Shown one piece after another: positions 9,401-16,192 of a DNA stretch of 21,980 nt. Both the position numbers and the translations under genes were made by a program. The notes below the pieces were generated by a model, which was given only the letters and a program-made list of their open reading frames with translations, searched no databases and had not been told where the DNA came from. Every line of letters starts with the position of its first letter. Position 1 is the stretch's first letter. Origin of the DNA: Myxococcales bacterium (GTDB taxonomy: Bacteria; Myxococcota; Myxococcia; Myxococcales; Myxococcaceae); NCBI GenBank assembly GCA_003153055.1, contig PMBV01000321.1, positions 9,270 to 31,249 of the forward strand, in the 5' to 3' direction.

Positions 9401-9744
9401 CCGCCGACTTCGAGGCCCTGGGGCTCGCGTACCTGGGCGCCGGCCAGGTGCACAACGCGGTGTTGAACTACAACCGCGCGGTGGAAATCGACGAGGCCCG
9501 CGCCTCGGCCCACTCGGCCCTGGGCTACGCCTTGCTGCAGTCGGGCGACGCCGCGGGCGCTCACGCCGAGTACGCCAAGGCGCTCGATGCCGACCCCACC
9601 TACGATAAGGCCCGGGCCAACCTGGCCGCGCTGCGGTGCCGGTACTTCGACGTCGAGGGCGCGCGCCGCGAGGTGAGCGTCTTGAAGGACGCCGGCGCCC
9701 TGTCGGGCCCAGACGTCGACCCTGATTGGAAGGGCTGCAAGTGA
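6403..9744 (+). CDS. giant periplasmic TPR protein (GltD/AgmU/NfsD-like)
   Basis: The product is 1113 aa. A very short leader (MSALLTLCVAVSLAQAP, without the usual basic n-region) is followed by a helical region EKQDLIEKLRRDIFKVDRSI and then many tetratricopeptide-like units. Clear ones lie near 170-200 (LGDYWFDKADLKQAEDHYRAI), 540-590 (ARAYYEDGEYKKSAELFKEF) and 1000-1067 (LGLAYLGAGQVHNAVLNYNR and the following unit). The C-terminus reads ARANLAALRCRY and ends GPDVDPDWKGCK. Length and architecture match AgmU/GltD, a roughly 1200-residue periplasmic TPR protein that spans focal-adhesion complexes, and its paralogue NfsD. It starts at a GTG overlapping the previous stop by four bases. It is the largest subunit of the operon and likely the main periplasmic scaffold. 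Confidence 0.85.
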   Translation: MSALLTLCVAVSLAQAPNTKLENPLVTRAKEKQDLIEKLRRDIFKVDRSIGETDKLITKSRNAPYLPDLQFRQAELYVEKSRYIYFLQSETRPEGQKGALVSPETKLLKQKAIQIYTRILREFPDFKDADKVTFYLAHEQRELGEFDSLLKTLGDLIKKYPSSPLRLDSEQILGDYWFDKADLKQAEDHYRAILDAPVSPVHDLARYKMGWIRINQANHAEAVTFFEAAAASSPLPGVDVTKALSVKREALLDLVYSYTEARPAKGAIGYFEKLSDSRATFSLALDKLGNRYFIKQQYEFAIPAVRKLLEIQPDPELEVERVEKLYDSIKMAKGKVAPKAEDVAYLVRAAVIVKTDPARDEVSRKKVLAELEEMGRDLATSIHVQAQKKEDKALYLEAAMAYEKYLDLFRPKQYATIMMQNRADALFAARNFPLAARQFEELAQYLDSAKKGEPAPKEAPKPKDAKATATSQLAQATKTIGGEMKSHGDALYGALVAHYSALKPGEVERLNAFEVADARQALKLLGAQFIGRYPRSEHALEVKFNIARAYYEDGEYKKSAELFKEFALSNPDNKDAPVAGNLAFDSLRQLNDFKGIEELGKAFLSANLPAAFKADVQKIITQTKSEALGELALKSSEETGDVITGLLKVADENKGQEIGEKALYGAFSAAREKRDMRKEREIGERFIKEYGKSQFLSDVMLTLGRHAAEAGRFQDAATYFEQMGRAFAGDATGLDSLFASARLRTAMGDYPGAIKVLEPMVEQAGPRKAEVLVLIAQAHQKMRSPAKARAVAEQALKVDRANAAAAAIVAEVAASMPNEKIEPLVAMMTAVTNSPNGTGDDAAKGLWYIGDILYRQYKALPTENVEEKVAALQQMQGVFQQAAQMGSAEWAVASLWRIGNGFAHIADAVEATAVPAGLKPAEIEQFRAAVKQQTEPLKAQAENAYNTCISRADALEVFSPAVIGCRRKTDEAPNPLKGPPQERAVAVEELAKKAETTEAAADFEALGLAYLGAGQVHNAVLNYNRAVEIDEARASAHSALGYALLQSGDAAGAHAEYAKALDADPTYDKARANLAALRCRYFDVEGARREVSVLKDAGALSGPDVDPDWKGCK

Positions 9745-10334
9745 GGGTGCCCCGAGCCCACCGGCTCCTCGGCCTCCTCGTGCTGGGGTGTGGCACCCCG
9801 TCGGTCGAGGGGAGCCTCGGCCAGATGTACGACCTGCGCTACGACGAGGCCCGGGTCCGTCTCGCGCCCGAAGACCTGGCCGTCTCCTTCGTCAAGCGGC
9901 GCGCGGCGGCTTTCGACGCCGACGGCGGGGCGCTCCCCAACGAAGACTACCCCTTCGTGGTGCGGGTCGCCCTTGCCCAGTGGCTCGTCGCCGATGGCGG
10001 CGTACAGAACGGCGTGGGGGCGCTGGGCTTCTTGGTGCGCACCATCACCGACGGCGAGCCCTTCATCTGGACCGACGGGGGCATTCCCTTCGGCGTGGAG
10101 ATCGATCTGACCCAAGGCAACGGAGCCGGAGCCCAGCGCGGCACCTACAGCCGCGACACCGGGGGCACGACGGTGAATTTTCCCAAGGCCCGCCGGGCGG
10201 AGATCTCCTTCGACCGCATGCCCCAGTCAGGAGCCCCGGTGCGAGGGAGCTTCCACGTGACATTCGAGAACGGCGTCGAGAGCGCCAGCGGGCGAACGGT
10301 GTTCGCCTCGTTCGACGTCAAGGAGGTGCAATGA
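9741..10334 (+). CDS. uncharacterised outer-membrane lipoprotein within the Glt-like operon
   Basis: The product is 197 aa with a clear lipobox LVLGC (Cys at residue 17). The mature part is beta-rich with no family motif I know: VKRRAAAFDADGGALP, FVVRVALAQWLVADGG and a C-terminal pair of strands GSFHVTFENG and TVFASFDVKEVQ. Residue +2 is Gly, so there is no inner-membrane retention Asp. It starts at a GTG overlapping the giant TPR gene (GTGA) and ends overlapping the next gene (ATGA), so it is tightly coupled to the machine. Its function is unknown; a structural outer-membrane accessory is the natural guess. I could not match it to a named Glt or Nfs subunit. Confidence 0.78.
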   Translation: MRVPRAHRLLGLLVLGCGTPSVEGSLGQMYDLRYDEARVRLAPEDLAVSFVKRRAAAFDADGGALPNEDYPFVVRVALAQWLVADGGVQNGVGALGFLVRTITDGEPFIWTDGGIPFGVEIDLTQGNGAGAQRGTYSRDTGGTTVNFPKARRAEISFDRMPQSGAPVRGSFHVTFENGVESASGRTVFASFDVKEVQ

Positions 10335-10954
10335 ATCGGCTCCTGTTTTCGTTGATGGTGGTGGCGCTGGCCGGCTGCGGTGTCAAGCGCGTGCCTGGCG
10401 ACGTGCTGTCCAAGCTCCCTTACGAGGCGAAGATCGAGCTCCTCGAGTCCGAGAACGATCTCGCCCTGGCCGTCGATCGCCTCGACGAGGCCCGCAGCGA
10501 GGTCGGCCGGGTGCGCGACCAGATTCGACGGGCGAAGGATCGCCGCTCGGCGGCCTCCGACGAGGTGGGGGCGGCGAGAGACCAACTCTCCAAAGACGTC
10601 GCCGAGCTGGCGGTCATCGAGGCCGAGCGCCGGGTCGACTGGCTCAGGGCCCACCAGCGGGTCAACGTGAAGGAAGAAGACCTGGCTGACCACAACCTCA
10701 CCTGCGCCAAGGGCCGCTACGAGCTGGCTCGGCTGACCGCGGCGAGGAAAGCCAAGCTCGAGGGTTCCGAGCGGCTCGACCCGGCCGAGTTCGACCAGCA
10801 GGTGAAAGACTGCGAGGCGCGCTACCAGGCGATGAAGGAAGAGCTGAAAGAGACGAACGCCGAAGCCGCCACGCTCCGCGCGGAGTGGGACCAAGCCCGC
10901 GCCGCCCTCGCCAAGAAGACGTTCGACGCCCGCGCCAGCCCCTTCGTGGAGTAG
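10331..10954 (+). CDS. coiled-coil lipoprotein within the Glt-like operon
   Basis: The product is 207 aa with a textbook lipobox ALAGC (Cys at residue 16). From about residue 30 to 195 it is almost entirely charged alpha-helix with heptad character, for example LDEARSEVGRVRDQIRRAKD and AERRVDWLRAHQRV, with two cysteines (CAKGRYELA and CEARYQAM). This predicts a long coiled coil anchored in a membrane by lipid. Gly follows the Cys, so outer-membrane sorting is likely. It is in the position where an operon-encoded lipoprotein such as GltK (CglC) could sit, but I see no specific similarity to claim that. It is coupled to its predecessor by an ATGA overlap; the next gene starts 5 bases after its stop. 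Confidence 0.8.
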   Translation: MNRLLFSLMVVALAGCGVKRVPGDVLSKLPYEAKIELLESENDLALAVDRLDEARSEVGRVRDQIRRAKDRRSAASDEVGAARDQLSKDVAELAVIEAERRVDWLRAHQRVNVKEEDLADHNLTCAKGRYELARLTAARKAKLEGSERLDPAEFDQQVKDCEARYQAMKEELKETNAEAATLRAEWDQARAALAKKTFDARASPFVE

Positions 10955-10959
10955 CACTC

Positions 10960-12903
10960 ATGCTGCTGCCTTTCATCATCGCGGTGTCCCTGACCCAGGC
11001 CCCTGACCTGGACGCGTTGCGCCGCACCATCGCCGTGGAGTCGGCGAACGTGGAGCGCTCCCCTGACGACACCGACGCGCTGTACCGCCTCGGGCTCGCC
11101 TACCTCAGCCTCAACGAGGCCAAGAAGGCCATCGTGCCGCTGGAGACGCTGGTGAAGAAGGACCCCGAGTCCATCGACGCCAAGCTGCTCCTCGCGCGGG
11201 CCTACCGCTTCGCCAGCGAGATGGAGAAGGCCCGGGCGCTGCTCGACACCGCCATCACCTCGATGCCCGATGTGGCCGCGCTCTTCTCCGAGCGGGCCCA
11301 GCTCGCCAGGCAGCTCGACGACACCGCCACCGCCATCAAGAATTACCGGCGGGCCATCGAGCTGGTGCCGAGTGACGCGCAGCTCGCCTTCAACCTGGGC
11401 GAGGCGTTGCAAAAGTCCTCGCGGCTCGATGAGGCCATCGCCTCCTACAAGCGAGCCCTCGAGCTCGACCCCGAGCTCACTGCCGCCAGGGTGAACCTGG
11501 GCAAGGCGCTCGCCGAGAAGGGGCTGTACCAAGAAGCCAAGGAGGTCCTGGGCTCGGTCACCAAGCAGTCGCTGGCCGACGCCGAGGCCCATTACAACCT
11601 GGGCGTCATTCTCATGCGCGAGAGCAACGTGTCTCAGGCGGTTGTGGAGTTCGAGCGGGCCGTCGCCATCACGCCGAAGCACGCCCAGTCGCTCAACAAC
11701 CTCGGCGTCGCATGGGACGAGCGCGCCAACGACAAGAAGGCCCTGGAGTATTTCAAGAAGGCCGTGGCCGCCGACCCGAGTTTCGCCGAGGCTTACTTCA
11801 ACCAAGGCATGACGCTGATGAAGCTGAACCAGACCGCGGCGGCCACCCGGGCCTTCGAGCAGGCGCTCAAGCTCGAGCCTGGCTCGTCGGGGCCCTATGT
11901 GCAGCTGGGCACGCTGTACCTCAAGCAGGGAAAGCGCGACTACGCCGTGGAGGCCTTCAAGAAGGCCGTGGCGGCCCTCGACGAAGAAGAGAGGAAGGCC
12001 AGGGGCTTCCTCCAGCTTCGCCGCTACAACGACATGAAGAAGACGACCGACGCCTACCGGGGGCTGGCGCTGGCGTACCTCTCGCTGGGCAAGGTGGACG
12101 ACGCGGTGGCGGCCCTGAAGACGGCGGTCGACAAGCTGCCCAGAGACGCGTCGGCCCGGAAGGCGCTGGGCGAGGCCTACCTGGCCCAGAACAAGTACGA
12201 CGAGGCCATCGAACAACTGAAGGAGCGCCTCTCGCTCGACAGCAGCAACGACGCGAAGCTCGACCTGGCGAAGGCGTACGTGAAGAAGCGCGTCTCCAAG
12301 CAGGCTGAGGCTTTGTTCCGCGAGGTGCTGAAAGCCGACCCCGGCAACCGTGACGCCGCGATGGGGTTGGCGGATCTCTTCTTGTCGATGGGCGCCTACG
12401 CCCAAGCCGACAAGCTCCTCGACGAGGCCATCGCGAAGGACCCCAATGATCTCCAGGCGCTCAGCCGCAAGGGCATCTTGAAGTCGCGCATGGGCCGCCC
12501 CGACGAGGCGCTGGAGCCGCTCGAGCGCGTCTCGCAACAGAACCCGCTCTTGTTCGACGCGCGGGCCGAGTACGCCTTCCTCTTGTTCCGCGGAGACCCG
12601 GCCAACGCCGACCGCTGCCTGGGCACGATGGCCGACATCCTCACCTCCGAGCCGCGCAACGTGCTGGCGCTCCATTACCGGGGCGTCTGCCTCTTCGCCA
12701 AGGGCAACAGGCCGCGCGCGGAGGAGAGCTTCAAGGCGGCCTTGTCGGTCGATCCGCTGTTCGCCGCGGCGTCGTTCTCGTTGGGTGAGCTGTACGAGAA
12801 CGAGGGGAAGCCCGACGAGGCCAAGAAGGCCTACGAGGTGGCGGCCAACTTGAACCACGGCGAGGCCCGAGAAGCCCTCAAGCGACTCTCGCAGGGAAAG
12901 TAG
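10960..12903 (+). CDS. TPR-array protein (GltE/AglT/NfsE-like)
   Basis: The product is 647 aa. A short leader MLLPFIIAVSLTQAP resembles that of the giant TPR gene (AVSL.QAP in both). Almost the whole of residues 30-640 is canonical 34-residue tetratricopeptide repeats, for example AIKNYRRAIELVPSD, AIASYKRALELDPE and ALEYFKKAVAADPSF. Such arrays bind partner proteins. In the Glt system AglT/GltE is a TPR protein encoded next to gltD; here the order and content suggest the same role. Unlike the two preceding genes there is no lipobox Cys, so it may be a soluble periplasmic protein. A generic TPR protein cannot be excluded, because the repeat dominates any similarity. I chose ATG 10960 because it gives the signal peptide; the frame is open upstream over the previous gene. 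Confidence 0.75.
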   Translation: MLLPFIIAVSLTQAPDLDALRRTIAVESANVERSPDDTDALYRLGLAYLSLNEAKKAIVPLETLVKKDPESIDAKLLLARAYRFASEMEKARALLDTAITSMPDVAALFSERAQLARQLDDTATAIKNYRRAIELVPSDAQLAFNLGEALQKSSRLDEAIASYKRALELDPELTAARVNLGKALAEKGLYQEAKEVLGSVTKQSLADAEAHYNLGVILMRESNVSQAVVEFERAVAITPKHAQSLNNLGVAWDERANDKKALEYFKKAVAADPSFAEAYFNQGMTLMKLNQTAAATRAFEQALKLEPGSSGPYVQLGTLYLKQGKRDYAVEAFKKAVAALDEEERKARGFLQLRRYNDMKKTTDAYRGLALAYLSLGKVDDAVAALKTAVDKLPRDASARKALGEAYLAQNKYDEAIEQLKERLSLDSSNDAKLDLAKAYVKKRVSKQAEALFREVLKADPGNRDAAMGLADLFLSMGAYAQADKLLDEAIAKDPNDLQALSRKGILKSRMGRPDEALEPLERVSQQNPLLFDARAEYAFLLFRGDPANADRCLGTMADILTSEPRNVLALHYRGVCLFAKGNRPRAEESFKAALSVDPLFAAASFSLGELYENEGKPDEAKKAYEVAANLNHGEAREALKRLSQGK

Positions 12904-12916
12904 GCAATCGCTCCTC

Positions 12917-14095
12917 GTGACGACCCGCGCGGCTTCAGGAGCATCACGGGCGCAGTCCACCGCTGAGGCCGTCACCGCGGCGGTGGGTGGCGCGCGCGGA
13001 CGCCTGGGAGCGCCGGCGGTGCTGGGGTTTCTCTTCTGCTCGCCGCGGCACGAGCTGGCTGAGGCGATGGCCCGGGGCGTCCAGGTGGCCGGCTGCGAGC
13101 TCATCGGCTGCCACACGGCTGGAGAATTCACCGAGGCCGGGGCGATGCGGGGAGGCGTCACGGCGCTCCTGCTCGCCTCCGACACCCTGCTCGCGCACGT
13201 CACCTCGGCGAGCGGGGTGCACACTGAGCCCGCGGCGGTGGCCAAGGCCTTGAGCGTGGGCTTCGGCGAGCTGGTGAAGCGCGCGGCCAGCAAGGGGTTG
13301 GGCGTGTCGACGACGGTGCTCTTGACCGACCCACTGGGAGGCACGGCCGAGCACCTCGTCAAAGACGTGCTGGCCAACACCCGGCTCTACCAACAGCTGG
13401 TGGGCGGCGCGGCGGGAGACGACGGGCAGTTCCGGGCGGCCTCGGTGGGCGGGCCCACGATGGCGGGGCCCAGCATCGCGGCGGCGGCGCACGTGTTCGA
13501 CGCCAAGGCGTGGGGCGTGGGAGTGGATCACGGCCTGGTCGCCGCGACGCCTCCAGTCACCGTCACGCGGGCCTATGGAACCGTGGTGCATGAGCTCGAT
13601 GGTCGACCAGCCTTCGAGGTGTACCGAGACTACGCGACGAGCCTGGGCATCACGCTGTCGCCGGCCACCGCCGCGCCCTTCCTCGCCAGCCACCCACTGG
13701 GGGTTATCTTCCTCGACGAGCTGAGGAGTCTTCGCGCGCCGATGGCGGTGGGGCCGAAGGGGGCGCTCCACCTGCTCGCCGAGCTGGGCCCGGGAGCGAG
13801 GGTGTCCATTCTCCGCGCCGAGCCGGGGGCTCTCGCAGCGGCGAGCGGGCGGGCGGCGACCCAGGCCAAGGAGAGCCTGGGAGGTGCCAAGGCCGCCGGG
13901 GTGCTGGTGTTCGACTGCGTGTGCCGAGGGCTGATGCTGGCTCGGGAGTTCCAGCAGGAGCTCGACGCGATCCGTGGGGTCTTCCCCGAGACGCCCATCG
14001 CCGGCTTTCTCGGCTACGGGCAGGTCGCTCGGTACCGAGGGAAGCTCGACGGGTGGCACAACGCGGTGGTGGTCGTCGTGGCGATCCCCGCCTGA
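12917..14095 (+). CDS. FIST-domain sensory protein
   Basis: The product is 392 aa with no signal peptide or membrane helix, so cytoplasmic. Residues about 30-220 match a FIST N domain (FLFCSPRHELAEAMARGVQ, then a GCHTAGEF loop and GGAAGDDGQF), and about 235-385 a FIST C domain (FDCVCRG, GFLGYGQVAR, then WHNAVVVVVAIPA at the end). FIST proteins are stand-alone or fused sensory modules thought to bind small ligands such as amino acids. It follows the TPR gene by 13 bases on the same strand without a strong Shine-Dalgarno, so it may be read through from the operon, but nothing ties it functionally to the machine. A copy of its last 24 codons occurs again at 18403-18476, beside a gene that used to face it. 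Confidence 0.88.
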   Translation: MTTRAASGASRAQSTAEAVTAAVGGARGRLGAPAVLGFLFCSPRHELAEAMARGVQVAGCELIGCHTAGEFTEAGAMRGGVTALLLASDTLLAHVTSASGVHTEPAAVAKALSVGFGELVKRAASKGLGVSTTVLLTDPLGGTAEHLVKDVLANTRLYQQLVGGAAGDDGQFRAASVGGPTMAGPSIAAAAHVFDAKAWGVGVDHGLVAATPPVTVTRAYGTVVHELDGRPAFEVYRDYATSLGITLSPATAAPFLASHPLGVIFLDELRSLRAPMAVGPKGALHLLAELGPGARVSILRAEPGALAAASGRAATQAKESLGGAKAAGVLVFDCVCRGLMLAREFQQELDAIRGVFPETPIAGFLGYGQVARYRGKLDGWHNAVVVVVAIPA

Positions 14096-14168
14096 GAGAT
14101 GTCAGCCCTTACGTCTTCTAGGGAACCGGGCTGTCGTCGTCCTCGTCTGCCTTGTACCCCTCACCGCG
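14022..14168. repeat. left copy of a 150-base imperfect direct repeat
   Basis: This segment covers the last 24 codons of the FIST gene plus the next 73 bases. It matches 18403-18552 in the same orientation at roughly 90 percent identity by hand alignment (about 13 mismatches and two short gaps). Identity stops sharply after TCACCGCG here and TCGCCGCG there. The two copies bracket the mosaic region 14169-18402. Confidence 0.85.
14109..14168 (-). pseudogene. remnant of the 3' end of the 960-aa gene
   Basis: Read on the minus strand this gives RGEGYKADEDDDSPVP, then an in-frame TAG (14118-14120), then KT and the ancestral TAA (14109-14111). The intact gene ends RGERYRADEDDDSPVPYKA. Only the last 20 codons survive; everything upstream is replaced by unrelated sequence. 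The premature stop shows it is not under selection. Confidence 0.8.
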
Positions 14169-14435
14169 TTGTTGCTTCGGTGACATGGCCTTGAACTGTG
14201 ACGCGACCTCGTGCTGCGGGCCCTGCGTCGAACAACTGAACGAGCGATCGCTCAATTGACTGACCTAGGCTGCTGAGGGGCGTGGTTCTCCCATGAGTTA
14301 GCTCTGGAGCACGGAGCGGCGTGTGGCGGAATCGCCTTGCGGTCGAAGTGAGTCGATGGGAGTTTGGCCTCGATGGCCGCTCCACCCGCACGCCCCGATG
14401 CGAGCTGAGCCAGGTCGAGAAAGGAAGGGAAGACA
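14169..14435. other. spacer upstream of the GH53 gene
   Basis: Together with the remnant before it, this leaves 340 bases (14096-14435) without an intact gene. I see no coding signal. It contains a perfect 12-base palindrome at 14242-14253, and AAGGAAGGGAAG just before the GH53 start as ribosome binding site. I found no -10/-35 pair I would defend. Confidence 0.6.
14242..14253. promoter_or_regulatory. perfect palindrome GAGCGATCGCTC, possible operator
   Basis: The 12-base sequence is its own reverse complement and lies about 185 bases before the GH53 start, in a locally AT-richer stretch (AACAACTGAAC before, AATTGAC after). It could be a repressor site or simple chance in GC-rich DNA. Confidence 0.25.
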
Positions 14436-16031
14436 ATGCCAGGGAGTTTGATGAGCATCATCTCAGCCTGTCTCGTGGTTCTCCCGGGAGCGCGCGCCGC
14501 TGGAGGCAGCTCGGCGCCGGCGCTGGTGAATCCCGGCTTCGAGGACGACGGTGCCGGCGTCGCCGGTCCGCGCGGGTGGACGGGCGTCGGCGATGAAGGC
14601 GCGAGCTACTCCGAAGGCGGAGGTCATTCTGGGCAGTTTCGGCTGAGCCACTGGAGTCGAGACCCATTCGCCGTGGAGAGGACTCAGACCATCACCGGGC
14701 TCGAGCGCGGCTGGTACACGCTCCGTGCGTGGGTGCGCAGGAGTACCGGCAACAACCACAGCTACGTGGAGCTCGGCTGCGACGAGGCCCCGGAGCGGGT
14801 CGACGCACCCGTCGCGTGGGCGAGCCAGTGGGTCCAGGTCGTGGTGTCGGCGCAGGTGCACCGCGGCTCGTGCACGGTCGTTCTTCACACCGACGCGGAC
14901 GCCGGCGAGTGGACGAACTTCGACGACCTCGAGCTCGTTCCCGGCGCGGCGGAGCTCTCAATTCTCGGCGCGGACGTCTCGAGCCTCGCGAAGTCGGTGG
15001 ATTTCGGCGGTGTCTATCTCGACGACCTTCGGCCGGAGCACGTCGCCTGTCGGGGGCACGAAGGCCATCACAACCACCAGCTCGACGCCGCGCTCCGTAT
15101 CCTGAAGGAGCACGGCGCCAACTCCGTTCGCCTGCGCGCCTGGGTCGATTCGCCCGACGGCTACCACGACGCCGAGGAGCTCGTCGAAATGTCCCGGAGA
15201 GCGGCGGCTGCGGGGCTCCGCGTCCTCGTCGACCTTCACTACTCGGACACCTGGGCGGACCCGGATCATCAGACCAAGCCAGCTGCGTGGGCGAACCTCG
15301 ATGTTGCGCAGCTCACGAGCGCCATCTACGCCTACACGTACCGGGTCTGCCACGCCATGAAGAGGCACGGCGTGGCCCCTGCGATGGTGCAGCTCGGCAA
15401 TGAGCTGAACGCGGGAATGCTGTGGCCGGACGGCCATACCTGGAACCCGCCTCACTGGGAGAACCTCGCGGCCTTCTTGAAGGCGGGCTACCAGGCGGTG
15501 AAGGACTGTTCGCCGGAGACGAAGGTGATGCTCCACCTCGCCAACGGCGGCGACAACGGCCTGTATCGGTGGTGGTTCGACAACATCACCGCGCTCGGCG
15601 TGGAGTTCGACGTCATCGGCGCGTCGTACTACGGCTACTGGCACGGCTCGCTCGGCGACCTCCAGGCGAACTTGAACGACGTCTCCGCTCGGTACCAGAA
15701 GGACGTCATCGTGGTGGAGACCGCGTATCCGTTCACGCTCGCCGATAAGGATGGTTGGGAGAACGCCATCCGTGCTCCGAGTCAGCTCGTCTCGGGATAT
15801 CCGGCGACACCCGAGGGGCAGGCTGCGAACTTTCGGGACGTCCTCTCCATCGTGCGCGCGGTCCCAAATGGACGCGGGCTCGGCGCCTTCTACTGGGATG
15901 CCACGTGGACCGCGGTGCCGGGCAATGGGTGGGATCCCGCCGACCCTACGTCGGGCGACGCGTGGGAGAACCAGGCCCTGTTCGACTTCGATGGGCGCAC
16001 GCTTCCGGCGATGCGCGAGTATCGGCGCTAG
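14436..16031 (+). CDS. secreted arabinogalactan endo-beta-1,4-galactanase, GH53, with N-terminal carbohydrate-binding domain
   Basis: The product is 531 aa and would cut beta-1,4-galactan side chains of pectin outside the cell. A signal peptide ends about residue 21. Residues 26-170 form a beta-sandwich carbohydrate-binding domain (LVNPGFEDDG, RGWYTLRAWVR, FDDLELVPGA), like the CBM61-type modules often joined to GH53. Residues 175-530 are GH53: ILGADVSSL, GANSVRLRAWVDSP, VDLHYSDTWADP, then E323 in QLGNELNAGMLW (acid/base) and E428 in VIVVETAYPF (nucleophile), so both catalytic glutamates are present. Usual family length. The ATG at 14436 has AAGGAAGGG upstream; ATG 14451 is also possible. It stands alone, convergent with an SGNH esterase-like gene, which suggests a small polysaccharide-degrading module. 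Confidence 0.92.
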   Translation: MPGSLMSIISACLVVLPGARAAGGSSAPALVNPGFEDDGAGVAGPRGWTGVGDEGASYSEGGGHSGQFRLSHWSRDPFAVERTQTITGLERGWYTLRAWVRRSTGNNHSYVELGCDEAPERVDAPVAWASQWVQVVVSAQVHRGSCTVVLHTDADAGEWTNFDDLELVPGAAELSILGADVSSLAKSVDFGGVYLDDLRPEHVACRGHEGHHNHQLDAALRILKEHGANSVRLRAWVDSPDGYHDAEELVEMSRRAAAAGLRVLVDLHYSDTWADPDHQTKPAAWANLDVAQLTSAIYAYTYRVCHAMKRHGVAPAMVQLGNELNAGMLWPDGHTWNPPHWENLAAFLKAGYQAVKDCSPETKVMLHLANGGDNGLYRWWFDNITALGVEFDVIGASYYGYWHGSLGDLQANLNDVSARYQKDVIVVETAYPFTLADKDGWENAIRAPSQLVSGYPATPEGQAANFRDVLSIVRAVPNGRGLGAFYWDATWTAVPGNGWDPADPTSGDAWENQALFDFDGRTLPAMREYRR

Positions 16032-16139
16032 ACGAGAGCGCACCGGTTCCCCCGACGGCGTCAGCTCGGGCAGCCGCGGAGAAGGAGAGGAAGAACGAGC
16101 CTGCAGGTGACCGGCTCCGAAGCGTAGGCTGTGAAGTCG

Positions 16140-16158
16140 GGAAGGCCGGCTGCCTTCC
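16140..16158. terminator. stem-loop between convergent genes
   Basis: GGAAGGC (16140-16146) pairs perfectly with GCCTTCC (16152-16158) across a five-base loop. It sits in the 161-base gap between the GH53 stop and the SGNH stop, where a bidirectional terminator is expected. There is no strong U-run on either side, which weakens the call. I see nothing else in this gap. Confidence 0.4.
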
Positions 16159-16192
16159 TTGATCCAGGTTCGGTGTATTCGAAATGCTGCAG

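Noticed and set aside
10822..13380. 852-codon open frame on the minus strand opposite the coiled-coil lipoprotein, TPR-array and FIST genes
   Set aside because: It is antisense to strongly supported TPR and FIST proteins, has low-complexity Leu/Val/Arg/Gly composition and no motif; long antisense frames are usual in GC-rich DNA.
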